This document shows, piece after piece, positions 23,801 to 35,099 of a stretch of 64,000 bases of DNA. Location of the stretch: positions 8,839 through 72,838 of the forward strand of contig MPNW01000168.1 in assembly GCA_011800805.1 (NCBI GenBank), in the 5' to 3' direction. Below the pieces are notes generated by a model that was given only the letters and a program-made list of their open reading frames with translations, searched no databases and was not told the DNA's origin. Source of the DNA: Hirudo medicinalis (taxonomy: Eukaryota; Annelida; Clitellata; Hirudinida; Hirudinidae). Every line of letters starts with the position of its first letter. Within the stretch, counting starts at the first letter, position 1. Position numbers and translations under genes: made by a program.

Positions 23801-26800
23801 ATACTTATGCAGTTCCTCTTAGCAAACCAACCAGCATGATGGAAGCCAGGAAAGATTCTTTGAGTTTGAATGTTGAATTCATAAAAGTGAACATATCTCG
23901 AAGCAGGGTGGGGGTCCCGCTGTCGGTAACTAAGTCGGAGCACACGAAACATCAACAAACACCTTCCAACGTAGTTCAGTTCTCTTGTGAGTTCAAATTT
24001 CATTGAAGTCATGTCAGCTACGTGCTATTTATGTCAGCTTTGGTTTTTTTAAGTGCATTGTTTGAATCCACTTTAGAATGTTTTAAATGTTATTAAATGA
24101 TATGTTCAACATGCCTCACTAATATCTCTTTTCATTCAGTGGTTTGTGACATTGGCTCTGCCTCTTTCAAATACGACATGAGACGTCTGTTGGAAATTCT
24201 TGCCCTCCCGAAGGCTTGGTACAGAAGAACTCTGGCAAGAAGATTGTTCCTTGGTGAAGAAATGGCCGTTTTTGACAGCGACTCGGGTTCAGGTGCGCGG
24301 CATGGATTCGTTTGAACTTAAAACTCTCCTCATTTGCTTGTTGTTTTTTACTTTTCACTTTTTAACGTCCACTGCAGGAGTTCAGATGTAGTCATTAAGC
24401 TTAGATAGTTTATATTGTAGTTTAGATAGCTTTGATGCATTAAGCTTTTATTATATAAAGCTTCCATTCAAATTAATTTCAAATAACTTAATTAAACAAC
24501 TTAATCATCAGATGACGAGTTCATGACTTATGACATTTCTCAATTCTCGTCGGAATCCTCCATCACCGATAACATGGATGATTACAAATCAAAAATACTC
24601 CAATCTGCATCTCATATGGCATCGCTGGAGAGATTATTTTTAGGTAATTAATGCCAATAATTACTGTTAGTGGAAATTGTCAAAACTTCATTGATATGCA
24701 CTTGCTGCTTTTGCAAATTTGTGCTATGTGAATGTTTTAATTAATCTAATTAAAAAAGTGTTAATTAATTCAATCAATTAATTAATTCAATCAATTAATT
24801 AATTAATTATTAGTTAATAAATTAGTCTAATACTTTTCTTGTGGTGCTTTCAGGTTGAGATACATGAAAATTTAGTTCTTAATTAAAATATAGTTCATAA
24901 TGTAAACAAAAGTCGTAAATACAACTTAATAAAGTATTTAGCTTGATCTTTCTTTGAGACATTGTTCTACAATCAATTAATCTCATTTTATTAGATTATC
25001 CGCCAGACAAGGCCGTGCAAATTGGAGGCACCTCTTTTTCCCACCATCCCATTAGAAACTATCCTCCTCCATCCACCAAAACCATATCCTCGTGGGAGAC
25101 CCTCGTCTTGGTCACTGTCAACCTGCCTCAGCTGGATGTCATGGTCAACATGAGTAATGCCATGGGGAACACAGTGTAAGACTAAAATAAGTTGTTTTTT
25201 GTAAGCCAAGGTTTTTGGATGCTATGTTAAATTGAATTTTGGATCATTTTCATCATCATCATCATCATCATCATCATTATCATTGTCAGCTGGACTACAA
25301 AAGGCCTTCAGTGCCAAGCAAGCTGAAGATTGACAGTGCAGGGTACAGGAATGTCAATCTTTGTGCTGGCCTTAAAACGTCCAAGCTGGAAGCTAAGGGA
25401 GGCATCATTGGAGGCCTTGTTGAAATACAAAATCTTCATGCTCAAAGTCAGTCCTAACATTTTTAATATGTAGCTTTGAGGTTATTATCAAAGAATCATT
25501 TGAATTCTAATTAAATATGATAAGTTATTAAGTTAACTAGTTATTAAGAATTAAGTTGATAATGTTTTTATCTTTAGAATTCTGAGTTGAGATTTGTGTG
25601 CTTTATGTTTCTTTGCTCTTGTGTTCCAGCTACACATGACTTTTAACTCTGAAAAGGATATTGTTACAAAGTGGAATTGCGTTTTCTCACAGCCTTTGTT
25701 AAAGAAGTACCTGGAAAGGAACCTGAGCACAAGGTACAATCTTCTCTGCACACATTGGAAACAAGACTTGACTACATGGGGTCTGCCATCCTTATTGGAA
25801 GAATCAGTGACCTCATGGTTCAGCTCAATGATGAGTGGCAACTCCAGCCCATCCCCAAAGAGGCCCAGAAGAATCCGTCCGTGCCGAGGCAAGTTATTAA
25901 TGAACTCAAGAAGTTAATCTTTGAAATTAATACGATTCGATCGTAAATATTTTTTGGAAGAATAGGTCGGTGTTGGTGCTAATCCACGGAAAATTGGTTT
26001 GGGATAAACTTCACCTCATGATATCGAGATCCACGACTCCTGACCTCCTCAAGATGGTCCATAAGTTGGAGGAATTCTTCAGTCAGCAGCTGATGTCAGG
26101 AAAGAGGGTTTTATCGACATTTGGTGCCGGTCCCGTGACCACCAAACCAAAAGCAAAGGCCAAGGAGGAAAGTACGTGATCCGGAATCAGTCATTTTATC
26201 CATGATTTTACTCTCCTTCTTTTGCTTTTGCAGCTTCAGCGAATTCGTGGCTATTAGAAGTAAATCTGCACAGGTATTGGCAGCACGTCCTTGAGAAATT
26301 GGTCGGCTGCAAACTTTCAGTTTTCTCTGCACTTTTGTCAAATAAAGGAACAGTAGTCGGTGGCTCTATGAATCTTGTGGGGAAAAATATTTCTCTTGCC
26401 TGCTTTCATGGAATGAACTTCAGGTAATATTATTTAGCCATGACATTGTGTTCATTTGTTTGACATTCATAACTGATTAGGAGTAGCTGGAAGATTTTAT
26501 TAGAGCCTAATTATGTAATTGCAGTGACTAGAATCGTGGTGTAACATTCATATCACTTTGAGTTTGTAAATTATTCTGATCTTCTGTTCTGTTCATCTTA
26601 TTTCTCCTTCTTTGATTAGGTCTAAATTTTGGGCCTTGTTCACCATGGATGAACCTTATATCATGTTTGCCACAGAAGCTGCAGACATTGAAAAGGAAGG
26701 TCGGTATTGAGAGTGGATCGATTCATAATGAATGGGTTTTCAATTTCTTAGTAATAGTAACCCTGCTTCTGTGATTGTTTAATTTGGAGAGTTAACTTCT

Positions 26801-28231
26801 GTGAAATTGATTTTCATATTTTTTTTAGAAAATAAAAAGATGACCCAGGTCATACAAAACTTGACCTTTCAACTACGACACAATGCCATGGACATGTCTG
26901 GGAAAAGGAGAATGGCAATGGTCTACAAGCTTTCCAGAGGTCATTACATGCCTCCTCCATTCACCAGTGTGCAAGAGTGGTTCCACTATGCCTTTGCCAC
27001 CAATGACATCAAAGGTGAATTTTATAATGATAATGATAATGATGATAATAATAATAATAATAATATTAATAATAATAACAATAATAATATTAATAACAAC
27101 AACAATAATAATAATGATAGTAGTAGTTAATATTCAAAGTGCCACGTGCAGGACATCAAAGGCAGCAGAGAGATAATTTAAGATATATTGCTGAATGTGT
27201 TCACTGAATTGTTACCATTTGAATCGTTCTAAGATCTCGACAAGTTCCCAACGACTTCGAAGGCGACACCGGAAGCTCCGGCAACAATTGAAGTAGCGAA
27301 GAAGCACGCTCCGAGGAGGATGGCGGAATACTCCCATGACACGGAAATCATCTTCATACTTCCTTCCTTCCAGATGCACCTGAAAACAATACAACTCCAA
27401 CAAGACAAGCCACCAGCTGAAGAAGGTTTAAACTCTAACAGTAATTACTACAGTAATAGTTAATAGTACTATTCTGTTATGATATTATTATATTGGTTAA
27501 CATTGGAACAAAACTGTTTAAAATTGATATATTTTAAATTTACTTGTAATAATAATAACTTAAGTTCTGCATTTTGTGAAACTCAGACCAAATGCCGGTG
27601 GTCGAATGCAGTTTTGTGACGGAATTCGACGACCACATATTCGTTGCCATGGATGCAGAGGCCGTTCTCTTCCTCCACGATCTCATCACAAACTATGTTA
27701 AAGAAAAAGACAAATGTTTGTGCTTCATTTCTGTTGTTATCAGATCGTGTCAACACATCTATTTACATACATTATGAATATATTTTATTGTGTGCAGTGG
27801 TTTATTATATGCATTATATAATACATTCTACTGTTTACAGTGGACAAGATGCCCAAATCTCCCGAGATGGAGAAACAGAAAACAACCGACAACATTGCAT
27901 CTTCACTGAAGAAGGACATCAGAGAATTTGACTGCAAAACATGGCATTTGGAACCTACTGTCAGGTGACTAAAAAGTTTCTTTTTTAAATAATTTGTTTG
28001 GTACTGTTGAAATTTGTCAATAATTTATAATGATGCTTCATCAGGCTGCTGTCCTGGGCAGGGAAAGAAATAGATCCTGTCGGGGTCGATTACATACTTC
28101 AAAAGCTTGGATTCCAGCATGCCAGACTGACCATTCCAAAGTGGATGCAGAGGGGATTTATGGACCCTCTTGATAAAATTCTCTCTGTTCTTCTCAGTAG
28201 ACTCATCACGGCCCTTCAAGAAACCAGTTGA
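17845..28231 (+). CDS. BLTP1: Bridge-like lipid transfer protein 1 (KIAA1109/Tweek), C-terminal part
   Basis: Thirty-two exons, from 17845-17934 and 18888-19139 to 27841-27964 and 28045-28231, join almost entirely in frame to about 1840 residues ending ITALQETS. Human BLTP1 has about 5000, so roughly the last third is here. The protein forms a long hydrophobic groove that carries phospholipids between the ER and other membranes, and is needed for synaptic endocytosis. Strong family stretches: LTTDLLNHLVFVQKVFMKEV (exons 2-3), NIGKRLN (exon 9), SSFPVDVVVYIRVQP (near 23330), VCDIGSASFKYDMRRL (24140), MISRSTTPDLL (26000) and DPVGVDYILQKLGF in the last exon. Introns after 20385, 25173 and 27014 carry microsatellites. 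Exon 23 may hold a one-base frameshift, and the intron after 25888 uses a GC donor. The missing 5' part suggests a chimera or a deletion at 17.6-17.8 kb. Confidence 0.93.
20431..20522. repeat. Trinucleotide microsatellite in a BLTP1 intron
   Basis: GCT/GAT units passing into AAT units between BLTP1 exons 7 and 8. Open frames here (poly-Ser, poly-Leu) are artefacts of the repeat. Confidence 0.9.
25248..25277. repeat. (CAT)n microsatellite
   Basis: About ten CAT units just before BLTP1 exon 23. They give a poly-His frame that is not coding. Confidence 0.9.
25889..25965 (+). other. GC-AG intron in BLTP1
   Basis: The donor reads GAG|GCAAGT, the standard context for GC-AG introns, and the acceptor is AATAG at 25961-25965. 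Joining 25888 to 25966 gives PRSVLVLIHGKLVWD in frame, matching the family. No GT donor near 25888 does so. Confidence 0.8.
27017..27125. repeat. (AAT)n/(AAC)n microsatellite
   Basis: GATAAT, AAT and AAC units in the intron after BLTP1 exon 28. Poly-Asn and poly-Ile frames across it are not coding. Confidence 0.9.
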
Positions 28232-30297
28232 ATTAGTTTCTCATGACCTCGGAGTTTTTTAATTTGCTTGTAGAATGAGTGTTAAACATGACTGTTATGT
28301 GCGATCAGAACTGGATTTGTAATTTCTCTGAAAACTGATTGTAACACAATGTCTAATGTCTGGCCTGAGAGCTTGTTGGTGCTCTAATTTGATTAAATCT
28401 TCCAGGTATTAAGTGTATTAAAATTGCTGGCAGTTCTTTGTTACTTGAAAATGAAATTCCCTCACGATTTGCTCGTTTGAAACGTTCTGAATTAACAGGA
28501 ATATTGATCACAAATCATTTTCTAATTTAGTGTAAACATTTAAGCTCGCGTTATTTGTTTGCTTGAGAAATCAAACCTTTAGAACGCTGAAAATTGTTCA
28601 TATTATGCGTTTTGTGCTTATTATCTCCAAGATTTCTATCGTCTCCCAGGTGTGTTGTACTAGGCGTCTATGGCGCGTTTCGCAGTAAAACATTGATTCT
28701 GTGAGATTCGTGAAAAATTGTCACTTTACCAACATTGGATACCAATGGAAGTGTAACATTTATCTATAACAATGGGATGACGAGTCGTTCTTTAAAATAT
28801 CAACGACTCCATGAGACTAAAGGTCAAGAAAAAAAATTAAATGAAACAGAAACTCAAAATGGCGGCTCCAAAAATTTATAAAGACTCTGGTTGTCTGAAT
28901 ACATCGCTTGCTACTTTGATTACGGACAAGACGTTTGCAGATAAAAAAAAAATAACATTTTTCGGTTTTGTCAGGAGAGGGCTTCCATATGCATAAGAAT
29001 ACACAAGTATTGTTTTGTGATATGACCAAAAACACCTGCTAGTCTGGGATTCAACCAGCACTCACCGCAGGGAGTTTTGCAGGATTTTGTAATTGGTGGG
29101 GTGTCAGCCAAGAGTCAGGGCTGTACACCCCCTTAGATACAGACTTCACCGGCCATTGACCCGCACTGTCTTTTTAAAATTAGCTGTAGCTAGCCTCATT
29201 TTGCATGTCCAAGAATGATGGTGTTTAATTGACTAACAACCTTTTATCAACTCTGTCTTTAAAAAAAGTGTCGCTTTGATCGCCTAATAGCTATGCCACG
29301 CCTTAGCTGCTCCAACCAGGTTTCGTATGCCTTGATTAAGGTCTTCAGTTCCCTGTTCTCTTCGTCTGTGCCATCACGAACATCTGGAATACCCGGTTCT
29401 TCAAATGACAGTTGCATCGGATATGAAGACCGCATCGGCAGAAAATGCAGAGGCCGTCATTTCTTCAGTTTTTTCCCCTGACAATCAGCAAGCTATATTC
29501 GTTCTTCAATGTTGCCGTAGCAATAGCCATTGCTGCAGAAATATTACTACCACTAGATTGCAGTGCACCAGTCACTATCCGATTCCAGATCAACACCCTC
29601 AGCAAGAGCGCCGCCACATTTGTCATTTTTCATTTTAAATGCATTCTCGGAAACATCTTTATCGTCCACAGGTTGAGCCAAAACATGAAATATAAGACAT
29701 CTTTCGATAATAAGCCCTACCCCGTCTTTTGGAACAAAAATTAATATGAGACCCTGTCTTGTATTCAGGGAAACACGATGGCAGGGACCCATTTGGGGGA
29801 GACGGCGAGACAACGACCCCACCTTATTCCCTCTGAGTGGCTGCAACCCCCGACTTACCAAAATTTAAAAGAAATTAGGTTTAAACATGTCGTTTTGAGT
29901 AGCAAATATCGATTAAAATGTAGCACATGCGAGCCTTGCACCAAAGAGGATCATGTTAGCGCACCCTCATCAAGTCACGTTTGTTCCTCAGATCGCCCGA
30001 CTTCTGACCGAAGTGTGTATAAAGTTACTCCAAGATCTCAACATACTATTCTCGTATTCCGTAAACTTGTTCATCTGTTGGTTCGGAGTTGTTAATTTAT
30101 GATTGGTACTTTTATCGCTTCAGTTGCTGAAATGAACGCTAGATTCATTTGCTAGTGCGACGTCTTAAAAATACGTACCTGCGTTGATTCTATGTCGAAA
30201 ACTTTCTATGTCCAGATGCAGTTCACGAACTAACGGAACTTTATCCTAACATTGATATGAGAGAAATTACACTTAATTACCAGTTGTCTTCGGCATA
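28232..30297. other. Intergenic, no gene recognised; possible old repeats
   Basis: It includes the 3' UTR of BLTP1. The interval 29280-29860 has several open frames on both strands and a more balanced base composition, which suggests a decayed element, but no domain motif could be read. Nothing else is supported. Confidence 0.4.
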
Positions 30298-30455
30298 GTT
30301 GTGAAGTAGATTGTTTAGGAGCACTCCACTTCCAGGATCAAATTTTTAGACATTGGTGTCACCACGAACAACGATGGGAAGAATAAGTTATTCTTAGCTA
30401 TCAACTATTTAAACTGAATTCAACAAAACATACCAATAACTACAGAAATGTCGCT
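30298..30455 (+). repeat. Interspersed repeat, copy A
   Basis: Related to 33647-33815 in the same orientation. Shared blocks are GTGAAGTAGAT, GAGCAC-CC-TTCC, CACCACGAACAACGA-GGGAAGAA and TTATTCTT. The copies differ by substitutions and small gaps, so they are old insertions of one element, of unknown class. Confidence 0.6.
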
Positions 30456-30559
30456 GCTCTAACTATAACTAATTTTTAACTTTTAAGTTTTCCAACTTTC
30501 ACCTTTTCCTAAATCGCATACCAGCTTTAACCTCGCGAGCTATTGAAAGAAAGGGGCAT

Positions 30560-30750
30560 TATGCTCCCGCGTGGTCCAGTGTTTAAGAATTCGCCTCTCG
30601 TAATGGCGGCACAGGTTCGAGTCCCGTTGCACCGTCCTTAATCGCCCAGTTCTTTGAGGGCAAGTAACTGGCTGAATTTAGGACATAAAATATTAAAATT
30701 AGTCATAATTAATAAGAAATGAGTTTGACTGGCGAAGCCAGTTTAAAAAA
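30560..30750 (+). mobile_element. tRNA-derived SINE
   Basis: The head looks like a tRNA gene: an A-box-like CGTGGTCCAGTGTTT (30570-30584), an anticodon-arm-like CGCCTCTCGTAATGGCG, and a B box GGTTCGAGTCCC (30614-30625), correctly spaced for an internal Pol III promoter. There is no full acceptor stem. Instead an unrelated tail follows (ACTGGCTGAATTTAGGAC, then AT-rich), as in SINEs. Confidence 0.65.
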
Positions 30751-30889
30751 AGCTAGTATAAATATATATAGCAACGGCTGTAATCATGATAATGCTCGAG
30801 ACCACACGTGGAATCAAGGCATGAGAAAGAGATTCAGGAATGAGAACGCGCGAGCATGAAATCGAGGCATGAGAAAGAAAGCGTAATAA

Positions 30890-31427
30890 TTAGTGTATAT
30901 GGGCGTTAACGCGCGCGATCAACGCGTTAATTTTTTACACTTGTTATTATTTTATTAATTTATAATTTAGATGATTATGATTTCCAATTACTTTTGTTTT
31001 ATAACTTTGTTATATCTTGATACGTCTTGTTATCGAAATTGTGGCGGCAATGTGCGCCATCACATGGCCTTGTTGCCAAGTTAGCCTTCAAATACTTAGC
31101 TTCCCCAACTACGATTTGCCATGTGAACGGTTTTCCCTTTCTGGACATGTTGTGAATAGCAAACGTGCTTCTCCAGACAACATCGTCAGACTCGTTTGCC
31201 TCAGCAACTGGCCAAATGTGAATTAATAATAAACCACAAAAAAACTATTTTAAAGCTACTATTGTGAGAATTAAACCATGAATAAATTTCTGGATGAAAA
31301 TGAAATATATTGGGAAATTATTTGAAAAGGTGATGCGATTAATTATGCGTTAATCTTAGAAAAAGTTGATCGTGTGATTAATCGAGATTAAGAAAATTAA
31401 TCAATATGCAGCCCTAGTAATAACAAA
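30890..31427 (+). mobile_element. hAT transposon remnant with transposase C-terminus
   Basis: At 31050-31226 two neighbouring frames encode LAFKYLASPTT and then CERFSLSGHVVNSKR-DNIVRLVCLSNW. Together these are the hAT dimerisation domain (pattern L-x-yL-ipatS-ERvFS-aG-ivn-kR-L-dn-LvfL). One frameshift lies between them. The right end contains the complement of TAGGGCTGCATATTGATTAA followed by AATCGAGATTAATC-type repeats (31365-31422), as in hAT elements of the Tip100/Tol2 kind. GCGTTAACGCGCGCGATC near 30903 may belong to the left end. It is not functional. Confidence 0.7.
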
Positions 31428-31935
31428 GTGTGACAATTTTGAGACAGTAAGAGCCAGGAAGCCACCGGCGTGACAAATGGGTTGAGCGAGGGCGTGCACC
31501 GCTGGAAAAAGCTGAACCGATGCCCCTGATTAGCAGGACGTAGTATGGTTTTCATTTATTGGATCTTTCATTCACTAACCCTGCCCACGTTTGGCTGTCA
31601 GCCAAAACTAACTTTTGAGCTTGAATTGATGGATCTATAAGTTTGATTATGATAGTGATCTTTCCGGGTATTATTCGATTTATCAACTTCTAAACTTTAA
31701 AACTGTTGACTTCATATAAAGACAATGTTAAGACATTTTAAGATAATCAACGCAGTTACGGTAAATCTTAATTGCAATCTAACTAAACAAGTCAAACAAT
31801 ATTAAGCCAAACGTAATTAAGTCGACGTTAACGACGCTCTCGCGACCCTGGTGACAAACAGGCAACGTTGTAGGACAACTGAAAACACTATTTCAACAAG
31901 TTTAACTAACAATTCATTTGTAAGTGCCTCTTCGA

Positions 31936-32689
31936 CTAAGAGTAGTTCCCGCAAAGTACGATGTGATCTAGATAATCCACACTTTCTGTGAAAACTAATT
32001 TGCAACGTCCGCAACAGAGTTTGTCGTGGTTATCTAGCTGAAGATGAGTGACATAATCTTTTGAATGTTTAAAAATCAAATTGCAAACAGTACACAATTT
32101 CAAGGATCCCTCCTGATCTTTGAAGGACTCAACTTGAACGGGTATCGCTGGTCGTGAAGAAGTACTTTGATGAAGTGATCCACGGAAAGCAAAACGATTA
32201 ATTCCATCCGCTGGATGCGTGGAATGTACTGGAAAGTTCTGATTTTGCGGGTATTGTTCTGGATAGATTACTGGCTTGAAGGTCTACGCAGGTAGAATAT
32301 TACATTCATTGAGTTTATTTGATTTTCTGAATTGATAAATAGTGTTAATCTTCGTAATTCGTAATTCTAATGTCACATACCTTTAATTGGGCGTGAGTGC
32401 TTGGAAATGTATGGTAAAATCCGCTTTGAGAGGGTCCGCATTGATACATGTTTGCATAGGACATTGAATCAACGCCACAAAGAGGATGGGTATTAAGGGT
32501 ATTCCACGCAGACCATTGAGGCCGAACTTGCCTCGGAGTCTTTATATGTTTATAATCTCTCACCGATTGCAAGCGGTTCGGAATTCTCTGAAAACTATTC
32601 CGTCCCATAGTGACGTCGAAGCAGTTGGGAACTTGTACTCTGGATGCTCCTGAGTCGGAATGAAGAGGAAAGAAGGAGCGATCTGCCAT
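31936..32689 (-). CDS. Unrecognised two-exon zinc-finger protein
   Basis: Minus-strand exons 32381-32689 (ATG at 32687-32689, begins MADRSFFPLHS) and 31936-32283 (stop TAG at 31936-31938). The donor is AAG|GTATGT and the acceptor CTGCGTAG. The join is in frame and gives 218 residues. The first 170 or so residues are low in hydrophobics and rich in Ser, Pro, Gln and Tyr, with no known domain. The C-terminus carries two consecutive fingers: C-x2-C-x12-H-x5-H (CTVCNLIF...H....NH) and C-x2-C-x12-H-x3-C (CGRCKLVF...DHIVLC). Both have Phe four residues after the second Cys, as classical fingers do. Nucleic-acid binding is likely but unproven. It lies alone in a repeat-rich region. An in-frame TTG further upstream is ignored. 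Confidence 0.65.
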
Positions 32690-33646
32690 TCCAGTTGGTG
32701 ATTTGATGTTCAATGCACTTCAGATTTCAATCAGAATCGAAACTAATTGTTGTCACAAAGTAATCCTTTAATGAGGAGCTAGGAGCCGAACCACTTGAAC
32801 AAAGACACGCATCCAGCCTCCAACGAGGATTTCATAAACGGAACGAGATAAAGAGTAACGCGCTTCTTCTACTCCAGCCAATCGCTGCAATTGGATGGTT
32901 TAATTTATCACATACATAACGCACAACCATCGTCTCTTGATCGATTTTATTAGGTTAACAACTGTTCATTGTAATATTATTCTTGTGGAAGAGTTATGCA
33001 ACAGGTTGTGCATCTTTGTAATGTAATAGCTTTTAATTATATGATTCAGCGTCTAGGCAAATGAAACAAGACCCTTCAATCGATACTTTATTGATAATTA
33101 TGCAAATTAATTGCCTTTCAACGAGTTGTGTTCTTGTAATTTCCGCCGCGCGACAAATTACAAAAATCTTCCTAGTACAATTTCCGGGGTTTCAAAGGAA
33201 ATGACGAGATTGATCCTGTAATAAACTGAACTCGTTAAGCCTAACACGTTTGTTAACTTCAGGGCTGGATTCATACAATCGAACTGAACCGAAAATTCTC
33301 AAAACAAAATTTGTAATTGTAATTGATCAATCTTTTCTTAGTGCTCCAAGGCGGAAATATTTTCAAACAATAGCTGTTTGCCTTTTTATATTTGCAATTG
33401 AACTTATAATTTGAGGCACTCCTAAGGATTATTGCGAATCACTTAAGATTGATAATTTAAAATAAAATACATAATCTTATCATACTATGTTATAATTCAT
33501 TAGAAAATATTGGGCAGAGTTAAGAACTCACGTTTCCCTTGCGGGTCTAACCATTAGAATGTGACATCTTGAGTGATTAGATGCTTAATGGCAACTAGAT
33601 TGCACAGTTCAGTATCTGGCTTTACCTTTAGCCAGACATCAGGCGT

Positions 33647-33815
33647 GTGAAGTAGATAGTTCAAGAGCACCCCATTCCTAGGTTCAAATTTTGAGATTTG
33701 AGACACCACGAACAACGAAGGGAAGAACAATTTATTCTTCGCAATCGGCTACCAAATCTGAATGAAATAAATTTATCTTTAAAAAAAAAGCACGCCACTA
33801 ACGACAAAAACTCCC
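33647..33815 (+). repeat. Interspersed repeat, copy B
   Basis: Second copy of the element at 30298-30455, same orientation. It ends in an A-rich run (33780-33789) followed by unrelated sequence. Confidence 0.6.
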
Positions 33816-35099
33816 TCCATCGCTCTCCTGACTGATTGTTTGTTTTATTAAAGTCCTTTGCCTGACTGACGGGCAACAGTCGAATATATACTTAACGTGA
33901 AATGAAAAAGCGTGAGAATGCAATCGGCTCGACAAAGTCAACGTCTTTAGTGTATTGTCGAAAAGGATGCTAAATTGTTCTCAAATACTCCCTCACTCTC
34001 TAGAAATTATCTTGGAGTCACGGTATTCTTTTAAATGAAGTCCGGTTTCTTTTTTGTCGCAAATTGGTAACATTTTCCTTCTTTCCGAATGTTGTCACCG
34101 ATGAGCTTTCGAGCCTCAACAAACGTTTGAAGAGTTTGTTTGAAGATTTGTTTCGAACGAAGCAAACAAATGTCGACATTGCATTACAATTTTGGCAGGT
34201 TCACAGGTCATCTGATTTTACCGACACTATATAATAGTTTCAACCTGGTAATACCCATTGTGATTACCATTTCACTCAGCTCCTCAAATGGATTATTACA
34301 GAAGATAAAATTCATCTCAAACATCCCAAATAATCAAAAAAATATTTCGCCACTCAAAATCCTTCAACGGATTGATTAACAAATTAATTCATTGATTTGT
34401 AATTATGCGAGCGTCATTGCTTGTAACATCTGGGAAGATCGTCAACATTAACTTCCCGCTTACGGATTGAATAAACTCAACGATTTCAAATTTCTTTCCC
34501 ATGATTTCTTAGGAAATGGATGCCATAAAAAAATTGCTGTAATAAACTGATGTGTTGCACAATTACAATACCGACAACAGCTACAAAACAGTTACTGCAT
34601 CATCTCTCAACAACCCGTCCTAATCATTTAGTGATGCAATGTAAGTTAATAAAATCATCATCAACCCTCAACAATCGGAATAAATAAAGTATCAACTAAA
34701 GACTTATATCGATCTTGAACGACCTTTAAATTTTTTTCGAAAAGCTTCAATAGAATCATAAATAATAATAATGCATGGTTATTTTGATTGCCCTTCATAA
34801 AAAATCCAAGATTTTATTATTATTATTATTATCATCATTATTTTATTTTGTATATTTAATTTTTTTTCTTGGCCTCACAAACATAAAAAGCATGCAACAT
34901 TCGAAAACGTGTTCTCATATAAGGATCCGAGATCTCCCTGAATATGAATTAAAGAAAGGAAAGCAGTCACCAAAAAAATGCAACAAAACCGATTAATATA
35001 AATCAATGTTTTTGTAAATTCGCAATCATTTTCACAGATCTGTTCTTCTTTCGGTGGCACATATGTGTCCTCCATATCTTGTAAGAATGTTGGAGAGCA
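33816..35099. other. AT-rich intergenic stretch, no gene seen
   Basis: Only short frames and small ATT/ATC runs (34817-34842). Nothing recognisable. Confidence 0.5.

Noticed and set aside
24373..24400. Extra BLTP1 exon after the acceptor CTGCAG near 24378
   Set aside because: It would end in a stop after four codons; the exon at 24512 continues the frame instead.
25551..25892. Minus-strand frame of 113 codons
   Set aside because: It is antisense to BLTP1 exon 24 and its intron, and is a shadow of the real frame.
30570..30640. Functional tRNA-Thr gene
   Set aside because: The A and B boxes are present but the acceptor stem does not close and an unrelated SINE tail follows.
32690..32713. TTG-initiated extension of the zinc-finger gene
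   Set aside because: TTG starts are not expected in animals; the ATG at 32687-32689 is preferred.
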